64,000 nt of DNA from Isoetes taiwanensis (lineage: Eukaryota; Streptophyta; Lycopodiopsida; Isoetales; Isoetaceae). The DNA lies in assembly GCA_021234155.1 (NCBI GenBank), contig JAJEKV010000034.1, positions 2,294,001 through 2,358,000 on the forward strand, given 5' to 3'. The translations under genes and the position numbers were made by a program. Below are positions 1-10,656 of this stretch, one piece after another; positions within the stretch are counted from its first letter, which is position 1, and each line of letters opens with the position of its first letter. The notes beneath the pieces were generated by a model. That model made no database searches and had not been told where the DNA came from. It saw only the letters and a list, made by a program, of their open reading frames with translations.

Positions 1-214
1 CATGATGCAGAACTTCGGGAATCAAAGAGGGTGGAGGAAAGCAATAGTTGTTGAACAAATGCCAGTCATAAGAGAAGGCGTCAGGAGCAATGCGATGAGG
101 ACAGCAATTCTTAGTGTTGAACAGTGGCAGAAGGCATTAAAAGGACTAGCAAACCGGTCCACATGATGAGGACCCCATCCAAGAGCCGGAAAACGAAGGT
201 ACGGGTGCAGCATC
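1..214 (-). pseudogene. retroelement RNase H-like fragment (possibly DIRS-type)
   Basis: Read on the minus strand this stretch gives VDRFASPFNAFCH and then, after a frame change, DAFSYDWHLFNNY followed by PPPSLIPEVL. The order VDRFAS-N ... DAF-x2-DW ... PP-SLI resembles the RNase H end of reverse transcriptases of DIRS-like and related retroelements, as I recall that family. The frame is broken at least once and the piece runs off the left edge of the window. No reverse transcriptase core is seen upstream at 215-700, so the assignment rests on one motif cluster. Confidence 0.3.
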
Positions 215-2390
215 TCATTCTGGCTCTACTGGTCCTTTTCGAATTGTTTCTTCAGTATCGTTGCCTCGGTGCCTCCCCCAGTTTTTTTTCCCTAGCATCT
301 GCAGGTCCTTTTGTGAGGCTGAGCCACTCCTTACTGACATCAAGTTCTGCAGTCCCCTCTCCATCTTTGGGTATGGTGCCATAGTTGTTTCCAACCCTTC
401 AAATGTAGATGGCACAGATCCAGAGCCTACAATTTTCTCTTACTTCTGATGTCAGGAGGGATAACTGGGGGAATGGTGTCAACAGAGGCAGCAAAAGTCT
501 GCACAGTAGGCACATCTAATGCAATAGAAAGCGCATATGTGCGCATGCGTTGAACAGGTGGGGTGGAAGGGGTAGAGTTGACCGCCACCGATTTAGCCCT
601 CCGGGTCGCAAAGAAGCCTGGGAGGTAATAGGAGAGCCCTGATTTGCCATATTGTGGACTGTAATCAAGCATAGTAAATCACGGACACGAGATGCCAAAA
701 AATCATAGCCTCACGAGGGAACGTCATACAACAATTCCAAGCAAGGTAGCAACCGAGTTAAATAAACAAAAATATCCAAAAAAGAACGTGCTGCAAAAAA
801 CGCCCACAAGCTCGTCCAGAACCCATGGAGAGGCAAACCATACGGAAAAGAAGAGACTAATGTAAAGGAACACGTAGAAGGGGAAAAAACGACGCTGGCA
901 TGCTATATCAACTCAACGAAGCGAGACGAACGACAGGAAGGGGAGAACATAAAAAAACAATCCAAAAGAAAAATAAGAACGGGAAGACGAAATGACGAGG
1001 TGATCCCCAGGAAAGGAAATACATGAGACCAAGCAGGGGCACTTATGGGGATCCTACCGACACCCTAGGAAGCCAAGTATGGAAAAACAAGAAGCACACA
1101 CTAAGATAAAGCAACCGCAACTACAGGACAAGAAAAAAGGTAGCACAACCATATTGTAACCATATGAAAATATTATAACCAAGCAATACCCAAATGAGAA
1201 ACCTGAAACGGAACTCATACACATGCAACCGCAACCATGTTGCAATTCCATGAAAAACTCACTTGGCCACGCTCTTGCAATTATCCAAAACTAATAAAGA
1301 AGGTGGAAAGCAACCATCGCAACACAAAGTCATGTTGTATATAAAGAGACAAACAAACTACCATAGACCAACAACTCGGAAATGGATTCAGCATATTACC
1401 CAAAGAAAGAAAATAAAAGCAAGCTTCCGAGAGGAAAATGGCAAACTAGAAGTACACAATTAGACCACAGGGGAAACCGGCACCTGGTAATCCAAGCAAC
1501 CGGGAAAAGGAAAATAGCAACCCAAAATTACACAACTAGACCATAGGGGAAACTGGTACCCAGTAACCCAAGCAACCCGGGAAGGGATACGACAACCCGG
1601 TAACCCCTTTCAAGAACCTGCGACAGTGGCAAGGGCGGATGCAGGCGACGCGGCCAGTGGCCAGAGGAATGTCTGGGCAAATGGATTCAGTAGCCGAACA
1701 AGGGTGAACCACAGAGTATTGGAGCAAAGAAAAAGAAGCCATGGGATCAAAATATAGAGTAAGAATCGGAGGCGCATTGGAGATGAAAAATCAAGGGACC
1801 AAGTTGAGATGAATTAAAGACTGAACCGGGCAATTTGCCAAAAAAAAAAAAGAAATCAAGGTGCTGCGCACGGAGGGTTGCCCTCCATGGCCGGAGGGTG
1901 AAGTGGCTTAAATCATACTTGAAAGTCATGTTTTTACAATCAATCAAAGTTTCTAGTTTAAGACATTGACATTTTGCGAAGGTGATGGTAGCCATTTGCA
2001 TTACTAACTCCTCCTTAGATGTTGAGCTCCTGTTGGACTAGGATCCAGCTGGACACATGGACTCTGGGGTTTCAGTGTAAAAACATATTGTTACTAGGTT
2101 ACTAGTAATTATAATAGCAGTGTTGTCAGGGGTTGGTTATTGTGTTGCAAATCTTGGTTGCCAAGCTTGCCATGTAGTTGCTAGACGGTTTTCCTACAAC
2201 AATGCTTCAAACTGCGATGTAGGTGCCCATGAGCCTGCTTTTTTATGATTTTTTGGGTAATTTACAATGTTCCTTTTTGTCCTCCATGATTCAACCAGTT
2301 ATATATGAGTTGGTTGGTTGAATTACATAAATCAAATGTTGAGTTGGATGCATGGGAGTCATTTGATAGGATAAAGCCACATATAACGGA
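215..2390. other. gene-poor, retroelement-derived stretch
   Basis: No host gene is recognisable. Minus-strand open frames at 427-672 and 215-415 (polar, Ser/Thr/Pro-rich, then Lys/Arg-rich) could be a decayed gag-like or ORF1-like region joined to the RNase H-like piece at 1-214, but show no diagnostic motif. From about 700 to 1,750 the plus strand is purine- and A-rich, much like the coding strand of the LINE at 6.5-10.4 kb. A short tandem repeat lies at 1,455-1,583. Confidence 0.4.
1455..1583. repeat. two-copy tandem repeat, about 76-bp period
   Basis: Two units begin ACACAATTAGACCACAGGGG (about 1,455) and ACACAACTAGACCATAGGGG (about 1,531). Both continue through a similar AAACYGG-YACC-AGTAAYCCAAGCAAC stretch. 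They differ by scattered transitions, so the duplication is not recent. Confidence 0.65.
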
Positions 2391-2427
2391 ATATAAATAA
2401 TAATAATAAATTAACTTGCTCTCTTGG

Positions 2428-2442
2428 GGCCTTGAAGAGGCC
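2428..2442 (-). other. hairpin in the LINE 3' UTR
   Basis: GGCCT and AGGCC form a perfect 5-bp stem around a 5-base loop, about 22 bp after the ORF2 stop codon and 15-30 bp before the TTA-rich tail. The plus-strand LINE next door also has stem-loops between its stop codon and tail. In some LINEs 3' stem-loops are the RNA signal bound by the cognate reverse transcriptase; whether this one acts so is inference. Confidence 0.5.
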
Positions 2443-2464
2443 ATGGAGCCTGTATACAAACTTT

Positions 2465-4578
2465 TTACAGTTTCAAGAGAAAAGAACGGTGGGCATCCAC
2501 CGCCTTGATGTATAATCCTATGTCTATGTATGATGGGTATGGTGCTGCAAATAAGGAACAAAAATCATGTGCCCGAATGTTGAACTTTTCCCGAACATCC
2601 ACATATGCATGGCACGCAGTAAATACGTGGTCCTCGTCTTCTATGCAATGCATATCACAGAGTCTGCAAATTCTCTCCGGAGCTGGTATCTTATACCATC
2701 TGCCAGTCTCTAGCTCAAGCTTGTGTGAACTGGTCCTGTATCTTGCCATTAGTTTTTTCAAGTACCCAGGGATATTCGCATTGAGGTACCCTTGGCTCTT
2801 ATGATCAGCTGCTGGATTGACATGTTGCACATAATGTTGCATCTTCTTTGCCTTTGAGAAACCCAAAGGCGGTCAATTGCTAATTGTTCCGGGAGGGAGC
2901 GAGCATCCACTTTGTTTATCGGCCAATTTTCCATCGTCAATCCCCATTTGCTTGCCCAATTCAACATATCATTTGCACCAGCCCTCTTGGCCTGAGTGTA
3001 GTAGCTAAAGATGCGACACTTTGTCTTGTGGTTGCTCCATGACTGTTTACAAAATTAACACCGATATAAGGCCTCCGGCTCCAACGGAAACAGCCGGTCT
3101 CTCGGTGAGCATGATAGCATATGGAGTCGATATTTGATGCCCAATTCATGGCGGATGAACACTTTTTGAACTTGCTCGATTTAGTTCCACTTCGAGATAA
3201 GTTTGACCCCCCACACAGCGCCGGCCATGGGGACTACCACCGCACCAAAGACTTAAATAAAATTCTCTTAAGCCCCCAATCATGTAAGGCTGTTTTGGAG
3301 CATTTGGAAAGCATGCTGTACAAGGCCGCTTTTCCGCCAGTTGCTCTACTGCTGATGCATTCCTTCCAGCTATATTTGGAAGAGAAAACCAGGCCAAGGT
3401 ATTTATATCTTTCCACTGTTTCTAGCTCTTGCCCCTGGCATACAAATGACGGTCTGTCTCTGGTTCCAAAAGTCATAATCTTTGACTTAGAGGTATTCAC
3501 TGTCATGTGCTTTGTCTCTCACGAAAAGATCCTGTGTTTGTCCAAGTGGTATTTGGAGTACATCCTTTTTGCTTGCCAATAGAACTACGCCATCGAAGAT
3601 TATAGCGATGATCCGAACTATGTATGTGCTTGAGTTTAGCGTGCCTAACAATGAGCGTGATTTGAGCCATTCATCCAGCTCGTCTACAAAAATACCAAAT
3701 AATGTGGGCGACAGGGGGCACCCTTGGGCGACGCCAATGGTGCTTCTGACCGTGTCTCCCCCAGATAGCTTAATGAGGACCTCTTCATATAGGCTGCGAG
3801 ATCGCGACTTCTGATTTGCAGGGGACACCAAGATTCTCCATTCTTTCTCCTAGTCCCTTCCTCGAAGCGATTGTCAAATGCCTTGGAGAAATCTATGAAG
3901 GCAAACATATAAAGCGCATTAGGAGCCTTGGCCTTCTCTATAAGCACCCGGAGCGTAAGAGCATGATCTAGAGTGTTATGGTCCCTTGAAACCCCTCGCT
4001 TTTGAGAATGTGGCGTTCACCGTTGCTCTCAGCCCATGTGCTAAGCTTGTTCTCCAACAGCTGCCTAAGATTTTTGAAAAAGTACTCCCAATTAAGATGG
4101 TCCTATAGTTGCCCAAGATCCTTCCAGGTCACCCATTTTATGAATGGGATGAACTTCGGTTCATCTTCCAACCTGTTTGGTAAACCTTTTCGTACACATT
4201 CATTCAGCAAACTTGTTATAGCGGTCAAAGTCTTGGGTCCGCCCCATTTAAACAACTCCACGCGATATGCCATCAAGATCACATGCCTTACCATTACGCA
4301 TATATCCGCTATGGTTTCCTGTACCTCGACTTCGCTTAAAAGGTGCACATCCGTGATGGTTGTTTGCATGTTCTCTCGTGATCTTCCTTTTCATAAATAT
4401 CACGGACAAGTTTAGACAGGGCCTCTATATTTAGCTCATGGTGTTGGGCCTTATTTTGAAGCATGCCCCAAAACGTCTTTGGAGCTTTTATATACTTCTC
4501 AGATAATTCAATTTGCTGCTGCCTATAATATGAGCGCTTCTTTGATCTCAGTAAGTGTTTGTACCATCTAGGTTTCAC
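2465..4578 (-). pseudogene. LINE ORF2 reverse transcriptase and zf-RVT, frameshifted
   Basis: Pieces occur in alternating frames: the linker (YKHLLRSKKRSYYRQQQIEL, 4,578-4,336), the RT thumb-proximal segment (about 4,369-4,103), FIDFSKAFDN (about 3,900), GVAQGCPLSPTLFGIFVDEL (about 3,720) and KYLGLVFSSK (about 3,400). The C-terminal zinc-finger segment ERICRLCDMHCIEDEDHVF (about 2,690-2,635) belongs to the zf-RVT family. The catalytic YADD box is degraded to IIFDGVVLLASK, so the two metal-binding Asp residues are not both present. At least four frame changes are needed to read it. It is the same element as the ORF1 and endonuclease frames to its right. Confidence 0.85.
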
Positions 4579-5651
4579 AATGCAGCTCTTTGGTAGCCTT
4601 GCTCTTGCTTCCTTACATTCAAGATCCCACCATGCGTTGCGGGGCCACGCCTTTTGTATGCTTTTGGTGTATCCAAAATGTTTCCGCAGACCTCCAATAT
4701 CATGTTAGCAAATAGCATTGCATCTGTCTCATGCTTGCCAGACCAATTAGCATTTGTGAGCATTGTCTCTATACGAGTTTGATATGGTTTGCGCAATTTG
4801 TAATCAATCTTCAGCTTGGGACGGAATAATGGCTGCTGGAAATCAGTTTTCATGCAGGATTTAAGCGTTACCAACATAGGCAAGTGATCTGATTCGGGTA
4901 GTTTGTCACCAATACTGCAGTCTTGAACCAGCTCCAGATTATTTGCAAGCATGTAGTCGACCGTGCTGGCCCCTGCATGATTCATACATGTATGTTTCCC
5001 AGAGTCTGGGAATTTACTAAGCCCATTCAAAATTCTCAGTTGGCTTACCGTACAAAACTGAAGAAAGAGCTCACCCATGTGATTAGACATCTTGTCATCC
5101 GAGCATCTATGGAACAATGGATCATCTATTTCATTAAGCTGCATATCTGAAAGATCCTCAAATACCTTGGACTGTTTGCAACCTGTTCTTGAGTTAAAAT
5201 CCCCTAAAACCAGTACCTCCCCTTGTGATTGGTAATGAAGGACGTCTGTACATAAGCTGTGAAAGGGATCACCAATATCTAACTCCTGACTATTATAGAT
5301 GGATGCATTAGGTGGCGCAAAATAGCAAACTGCCAGGATTATGTCTCTTCTGCCTGAACTAACCCTTATCCAGATGTACTGTTTGGTGGCATCATATTTA
5401 AGTATCTGTATTTTTTCTGCCCATGCTAACTTACTATAGATTGCAATTCCGCCAAATCCTCTGCCAACACCTATTTTCTTCTTATTCCAAACATGTCCTG
5501 TCAAAGTAAAACCTGAAATGTCTGGTAGCGGACGAGTTTGGTGCTCCCAGGTCTCTGTAAACAACAAAAGATCATTCTGCTCTAAGCATTCCAGTGTAGC
5601 CTCTATTTTTGACTGGTTCAGCCCATGTATATTCCACATGCATATCTTCAA
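4575..5651 (-). CDS. LINE ORF2 N-terminal part: apurinic-like endonuclease domain
   Basis: A 358-residue frame starting MKICMWNIHGLNQSKIEA. It keeps the exonuclease-endonuclease-phosphatase signatures in order: WNIHG near residue 6, TETWEH near 32, GFGGIAIYSK near 65, CYFAPPNAS near 110, LGDFNSRTG near 147, a VDYML segment near 230 and ESDHLPMLVTL near 250. These supply the Asn, Glu, Asp and His residues that bind metal and DNA in APE-type endonucleases. Its role is nicking of chromosomal DNA for target-primed reverse transcription. The reading frame is lost at about 4,575, where the RT linker continues in another frame (4,578-4,336), so the catalytic polyprotein is split here. Confidence 0.88.
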   Translation of the reverse strand: MKICMWNIHGLNQSKIEATLECLEQNDLLLFTETWEHQTRPLPDISGFTLTGHVWNKKKIGVGRGFGGIAIYSKLAWAEKIQILKYDATKQYIWIRVSSGRRDIILAVCYFAPPNASIYNSQELDIGDPFHSLCTDVLHYQSQGEVLVLGDFNSRTGCKQSKVFEDLSDMQLNEIDDPLFHRCSDDKMSNHMGELFLQFCTVSQLRILNGLSKFPDSGKHTCMNHAGASTVDYMLANNLELVQDCSIGDKLPESDHLPMLVTLKSCMKTDFQQPLFRPKLKIDYKLRKPYQTRIETMLTNANWSGKHETDAMLFANMILEVCGNILDTPKAYKRRGPATHGGILNVRKQEQGYQRAAL

Positions 5652-5663
5652 GGCCCTGATTTC

Positions 5664-6428
5664 CTAGCTCCTCTTTCTATTTGTCACATTTGCTTTCACG
5701 CTGTGATCCAGATAAGCCACGAAGCTTGCATCTCTTCCTTCTTTAACTTTTGCCCACTCCTTTTTTCTGATCTCAAGTTGAGCCGGGGTCAAATCTGGAT
5801 CAAGCCAAATTCCTTTTTCACCTTTAAGAGCACTTCTGTTATGTAAAATCCTGTCTCTAGCATCTTTGCTATGGAATCGAACCAAGATTGGCCGAGTATT
5901 ATACCCTGGCTTACCTAGCCTTCTTCCAGATATGAAGCCGGGGTCATGTATATGCATTGTGTTATCAAAAAAGCTCTTGAGAACTCCAGTGATATCTTCA
6001 TCTTCGGATTCATATAACCCAGAAATCTTCAGGTTTCTAGCCCTCAATTCCCGATCTGCCTGTTCTGCTGAGGTCTGTTGTGCATGTAACGTTATCTGCT
6101 CCTTAGTGTTTTCAGCCACTAATGCTGCTAGTTTTGATTCAAGACTTTGAATCTGCAAATTATAGTCTGTTATAGGCTTTTGAATTGAAGTGGTCAAATC
6201 TGCGTGCTTCTGAATCGAGGCAGCCAAATCCGCATTCTGTGTCTTGAGTGCGGTATTTTGAGCGAGAACCTCTTCCAAACTTTGCTTAATCGAGCCGACC
6301 ATATTCTTCAGACCTGTGATCTCTGTTTTCATCTCCAGAACTAGGGCTACAAGGTGAGCAGAGTCGCCATCGTATTCCATCAGGTCCCCCTCAGTGGAGG
6401 ACCCATTTGCCTTCTTTTTTGGGGGCAT
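5664..6428 (-). CDS. LINE ORF1 protein (coiled-coil RNA-binding chaperone type)
   Basis: A 254-residue open frame starting MPPKKKANGSSTEGD, with a basic N-terminus. Residues about 28-125 are heptad-rich (LEMKTEITGLKNMV, AQNTALKTQNADLAASIQK, LQIQSLESKLAALVAENTK), indicating a long coiled coil. Residues about 130-215 contain NLKISGLYESEDEDI, GRRLGKPGYNTRPILVRF and KGIWLDPDLTPAQLEIRKK, the pattern of L1 ORF1p-type (Transposase_22-like) proteins, where an RRM-like domain follows a trimerising coiled coil. By family analogy it packages element RNA in the cytoplasm. The stop lies only about 12 bp before the ORF2 ATG at 5,651. The frame is uninterrupted, unlike the RT of the same element, so either the insertion is fairly young or the RT breaks include sequence errors. 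Confidence 0.8.
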   Translation of the reverse strand: MPPKKKANGSSTEGDLMEYDGDSAHLVALVLEMKTEITGLKNMVGSIKQSLEEVLAQNTALKTQNADLAASIQKHADLTTSIQKPITDYNLQIQSLESKLAALVAENTKEQITLHAQQTSAEQADRELRARNLKISGLYESEDEDITGVLKSFFDNTMHIHDPGFISGRRLGKPGYNTRPILVRFHSKDARDRILHNRSALKGEKGIWLDPDLTPAQLEIRKKEWAKVKEGRDASFVAYLDHSVKANVTNRKRS

Positions 6429-6459
6429 ACGAATTTTCGCTCCTAGCCGCTCCTCCTAG

Positions 6460-7224
6460 GTGGCGCAACAGAGTAAAATTAAACATGATGTTAGGCTAAT
6501 TGGGGTAGCGGAGAGACCTAACGAGGACATATATCGAGTTACTGCAGAAGTGATAGAGACAGTGTTCAAGGAACAGAGGAGCGTCATTGTCAAGGCATTA
6601 CGGTCAGATCAATGGAGAGGGAGATCGAGACACATAAACCTGACACTGAGGGACTTGGCAACCAAAGAAAGAATTTTTGCAGATGGGATCCAGATTGAGG
6701 AATGGAATCAAAGTACAGGAGTCTCTAACAGTAATGCAGCGTCAAGGGCTGCGCAGGGAGCTAGCCAAAGCCAGGGAGCTGAACCAAGCAGGGATACAGG
6801 CGGGGGTCAGGAATGGCAAGGTCTACCTTCACAAGAGGGTAAGAGAACAGGCTACCCAATCGCAAGAACAGAATGTGGGGACACAGGGAGTAGCAAAATT
6901 ATCGGAATTGGAGAAGGAAAAGATACATCCCCTGATGACAATACAACAGGGGCAGGAGAGCAGATTGCTGGGGGGAGCACTAAGGGCGATAACGTTAGAA
7001 GGGAATCAGAACAGAGGGGCAGAAAGAAGCGGAAGGGGGGGGGGGAAACGAAGACCGAACAACACAAGCAGGGTTTGGGGGCCCAACCCCGAGAATTAAG
7101 ACCAGAGGAAGACCAAGAAGAGCAGGCAATGGAACAGAAGGCACGGAGACCCCGAAGGAACAACCTCGAGGGAAGAGACGTTGACAATATGGTATTGGAA
7201 CTGTACCGGGTACCCGTGGGATGA
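6460..7224 (+). CDS. LINE ORF1, C-terminal part with Gly/Gln-rich tail (partial)
   Basis: The frame opens at the element's truncated left end, so its first Met is not the natural start. Residues 1-80 contain HDVRLIGVAERPNED, VIVKALRSDQWRGRSRHIN and LTLRDLATKERIFADGIQIE. These correspond in position to the NLKISGLYESEDED ... RPILVRFHSKDARDRIL block of the other LINE's ORF1. The rest (about residues 85-240) is low-complexity and rich in Gly, Gln, Arg and Glu, with a poly-G run near 7,038. No coiled coil remains because the N-terminal half is missing. The endonuclease frame begins at about 7,181, overlapping the end of this frame in another phase. Confidence 0.6.
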   Translation: MAQQSKIKHDVRLIGVAERPNEDIYRVTAEVIETVFKEQRSVIVKALRSDQWRGRSRHINLTLRDLATKERIFADGIQIEEWNQSTGVSNSNAASRAAQGASQSQGAEPSRDTGGGQEWQGLPSQEGKRTGYPIARTECGDTGSSKIIGIGEGKDTSPDDNTTGAGEQIAGGSTKGDNVRRESEQRGRKKRKGGGETKTEQHKQGLGAQPRELRPEEDQEEQAMEQKARRPRRNNLEGRDVDNMVLELYRVPVG

Positions 7225-7965
7225 TGGAGAGAGACCAGAAGGTGCCCACAGCTGCGACATAATATGCCTGGTAGAGACATGGGAGCATAACGTCAAGAGG
7301 CTGCCAGAGGAAGAAGGATACCGGCTGTTCACATGTTGGAAAGACAAGGATTTCAAGATAAGGAGGGGAAGTGCAGGCCTGGCCTGTTATGTAAAGAATA
7401 GTATAGCTAACAGCGCATGTATGTTACATTCAAATATCAATAAAAGATACATGGTGTTGAATGTCCAATTGAAAAACAAACAAGACATATTTCTGATAAT
7501 TGCATATTATCTGCCAAACAGTGACAAGCTAGAGTTGCTGGACCTAGGGGAAAGTATGATGAAATGGAAAGAACAGGGACCAATAATACTAGTAGGGACA
7601 AAGCATGAACATTGATGAAAAGGATGGTCAGATAATATACACAGCAAGAACATAGGAATGGCAAAGAGATACAGAGGATAAGGCAGAGGTCAACGCTAAA
7701 GGCGAATTGCTGCTGGAAGTCTGCACGACAACAGGGGTAATCATAGCTAATGGAGTGAAAAAATGGAGGGGATCAGGGAGCTTTACGAGTCAGAATGCAC
7801 ATGGTAAGAGCATAGTAGATTATATAATTTTGAACGATCAAGCAGTAGAAAGAGTAGTAGGACTAATGCTACAGGACTGGCCGACTGGAAAAAGGGAAAG
7901 TCATAGACCGATCAAATTAACACTCAAAGGGGGTGGGACGACACAGATCAATAACACAGGGGAAA
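7181..7965 (+). pseudogene. LINE ORF2 endonuclease domain, frameshifted
   Basis: The first frame (7,181-7,615) gives MTIWYWNCTGYPWDD, CLVETWEHNVKRLPEEE and GSAGLACYVKNS, the Asn/Glu half of the APE-type endonuclease fold. It then breaks where a GDFN box is expected (VGTKHEH before the stop). The second half, in the frame 7,707-8,300, has GKSIVDYIILND and ESHRPIKLTLKGG, equivalent to the VDY and SDH signatures; here SDH reads ESHR, so the catalytic Asp is missing. The domain is therefore inactive as written. One or two small deletions near 7,595-7,640 would account for the break. Confidence 0.8.
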
Positions 7966-8133
7966 AGGAGGAAAAGAAAGCGAGGGTGAGGATCCAATTT
8001 CAAGAAAAATACACAGATACATTCATACAAACAGTCAGGGAGGAAATGGGAAAATGGGAATGGGGAAAACACAATGCGAATGACAATGGTAATACACTCA
8101 ATGACATCATGGTGAGAGTAGCAACAGAGGTGT

Positions 8134-10415
8134 TTGGAAAAAAGAACAGAACCAGAAAGAACAGGGCCTTCAAAGCATCAGTATGGTACGATGACGAGTG
8201 CAGAGAGCAAAAAAAGGAAAACCAAAGAGCATATAGGGAAGGAGACATACCAGGCAGAAAAAGCAGCATACATAAGACTACTGAAGATAAAACGGAATAA
8301 TAACCTGCTGCAACATCAATGGTATATGGGAAAATTGTTGAAGAAACAGCCCCGAAGATTTTGGAGGGGATTCAAAAAGAAAGGAGGGGATAATATGAAA
8401 ACAGGGAATGAGCAGGACGGTATTGGAACAGCAGGATGGGAGAAATACCTGGAGAAATTGTATAAGACAGGGGCACCCCCTGTATCAATACCAATGCTGC
8501 AGGATTCGGACAAACCATGCTTCAACATGCTAGAGGTAATGATAGCCCTAAACAGGATGGCTAACCACAAAGCCCCGGATCTATACGTTCTGGCCGTGGA
8601 ATTACTGAAATGTGCTGAGACAGAAATTGGCAGACAGGTCACAGACATTTTCAACGGCATCATACACACAGGGCTTCCAGACAGGTGGACATACAATAGA
8701 GTCATACCTCTGCATAAGGCAAGAAGCAGGCAAGATCCAGGAAACTATAGGACAATAATGGTGAGTTCCATTTTCGCAAAATGGTTTGGAAAAGCACTGG
8801 ATAACAAATTAAAGAAATGGGCAGAAAAAGGAAACATGAGAGCACAAGGGCAAGCAGGATTCAGGCCGGAACACTCAACCACCGACCATCTAGTAACCCT
8901 TCGGATACTAATAGAACAAAACAAAGCACAGGGAAGAAGGATCATCTGCTGCTTTGTAGATTTCAGAAAGCATTCGACACAGTCCCGAGGGAGAATCTAT
9001 TACAAAGGTTGATGGACATGCAAGCCCCAAGAAACATGGTAGGATCGATTGCAAGACTATACCATAGGGTATATGCCAAGATAGAGCAAGAAGGACAGCC
9101 AATAAACTGTGACACATGCCCGCTATCCCCAACTCTATTTGGAATATACATAGATGCTTTGTAGGGCTACATAGCAGAACAGCAAGGGAAAGAATACGCC
9201 CCTACGTTAGGAGACACGAAGGTACCGATTATGCTATATGCTGATGATCTAAGTATGATGGCCACAAAAAATAAGGGGATGCACAGACTGCTAAAAATTC
9301 TAGAACAATTATGTGAAGAAACCGGGCTGACGGTAAATCTAGCAAAAACTAAGATAGTCATCTTTGGCCATAAGAACAGGCATAGACCCTTCAGATATAA
9401 GGAAAAAGAAATAGAGGAAGCAACGGAATACATATATCTAGGGTACGATGCGCATGGCACAGGGAAGTGGGCCAAGGGGGCAGACACCAGGTTCCAATCA
9501 GCTATAGGGAGTTATTTCAATATGAAGAATTTCTGCAACAGAAGCAGAATAATTGACTGGGATATCAAATGTTACTTATTCAATGCAGTAGTAGCCACTA
9601 CTCAATTATATGGGGCAGAAGCTTGGGGGCCAGGCCTAACAGACAGAAAATGGGAAAAACAGGAAGGAATCCTTAGGCAGTGGCACAGACAGGAATTTAA
9701 AGTAAGGACAAATACGCCACTGACAATCATGGTCCTCGAAACATGGCAAAAACCAATAGAAGTGAGAGCATGGGAGAGAACCATAAGGTACCTAATTAGG
9801 GACAATGCAGGAGACATTCAGGGGAAATTGTCTAGTATTGCAATCACCGAGTCAGCAAAATCACACATCCTCATAGCCAGCGGATGGTTTAAAAATGTGG
9901 CAAATTGGACCAGAGAGATGGGATTAAGCCTGAGCGACCTAATAAATGAAGGGCAGTGGAATGAGAAGTGGGCAGACAGAGCCACAAGAGCATGGCTGCA
10001 AAAACACACAGGACCCAAGACAACCTGGCTCATGACAGTTTTCAACCCAGATCAGCAAGTAGGACACCAGATGTATCGGGATAACATACTGGGAAAAACC
10101 AGAAGAGATATCTTGGCTATATTCAGGATGGGGAGTCATGATCTAAGAATCGAAAAAGACAGGTGGAGAGGAATAGACAAGGAAGATCGGATATGCAGGA
10201 TCTGTGACAATGGGAGAGTAGAGGATGAGAACCACGTGATTAATGATTGCCCGATATACGGAGACATCAGAGACAAATACAGAAATATAAGATGGGGGGA
10301 ACCAATATATATTATGATGACAATAACAGAATCACTTCGAGATTTGGCAGACGCGATCCAGAGAATGATGACCAGACACAGAGAAGTACACAATGAAAGA
10401 GGGTTTGTAATATGA
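8134..10415 (+). pseudogene. LINE ORF2 reverse transcriptase and zf-RVT, two breaks
   Basis: Three overlapping frames (8,134-9,012; 8,817-9,164; 9,231-10,415) together give a nearly complete L1-type RT. Visible are APDLYVLAVELLKCAE, DPGNYRTIMVSSIFAKWFGK, GQAGFRPEHSTTDHL, FRKAFDTVPRENLLQRLMD, CPLSPTLFGIYIDAL and LYADDLSMMATKNKG. The catalytic YADD (about 9,237-9,248) is intact. The last frame continues for 394 residues to a zf-RVT domain, RICRICDNGRVEDENHVI near residue 320. The breaks are a frame change near 8,960, inside the FVDF-KAFD motif, and a stop (TAG) near 9,162. This is better preserved than the RT of the minus-strand LINE. Confidence 0.88.
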
Positions 10416-10580
10416 TCCGCACAAAAAGCGGATCATAAACCCCATACAAATTGTTCAGTTAAAAGCTGATTGATAACGACGCATCACTGCACGGCCACGA
10501 AGCCGAAGTAAAGCGGGATGCTGGTAATAATAGGAAAAAAGTTAGCCTTCAGAAAAGGCTACATCATAACAGCGTGATGT
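10411..10580 (+). other. three hairpins in the LINE 3' UTR
   Basis: Stem 1 (10,411-10,437) pairs TATGATCCGC with GCGGATCATA, a perfect 10-bp stem with a 7-base loop, and overlaps the ORF2 stop codon. Stem 2 (10,543-10,561) pairs TAGCCTT with AAGGCTA around CAGAA. Stem 3 (10,561-10,580) pairs ACATCA with TGATGT. The cluster sits between the stop codon and the tail, where LINE reverse transcriptases of stringent type recognise their own RNA. Recognition is inferred; the stems are directly visible. Confidence 0.65.
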
Positions 10581-10656
10581 GCTAGTAGCGCCCTTTTAGG
10601 GAGCTCGCCCATGCTACACAAGTCCAGGGGCCTCACGGCGCAAGGGACATTAATGT

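Larger units (their letters stand above)
2396..6430 (-). mobile_element. L1-like non-LTR retrotransposon (LINE), full-length but decayed
   Basis: On the minus strand the order is ORF1 (6,428-5,664), then ORF2 with an intact apurinic endonuclease (5,651-4,575), a frameshifted reverse transcriptase (4,578-3,234) and a Cys/His zf-RVT tail (2,866-2,465). It ends in a short 3' UTR with a hairpin (2,428-2,442) and a TTA-rich tail (AATAATAATAATAAATTAA on the plus strand near 2,396). This is the classic L1 layout: ORF1p binds RNA, and ORF2p nicks target DNA and primes reverse transcription there. ORF1 and the endonuclease are open while the RT is broken several times, so the copy is immobile. The 5' end abuts a second LINE in the opposite orientation near 6,440. 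Confidence 0.9.

Noticed and set aside
6852-7356. Long minus-strand frames rich in Leu, Ser and Pro
   Set aside because: They are shadows of the purine-rich plus-strand LINE coding sequence.
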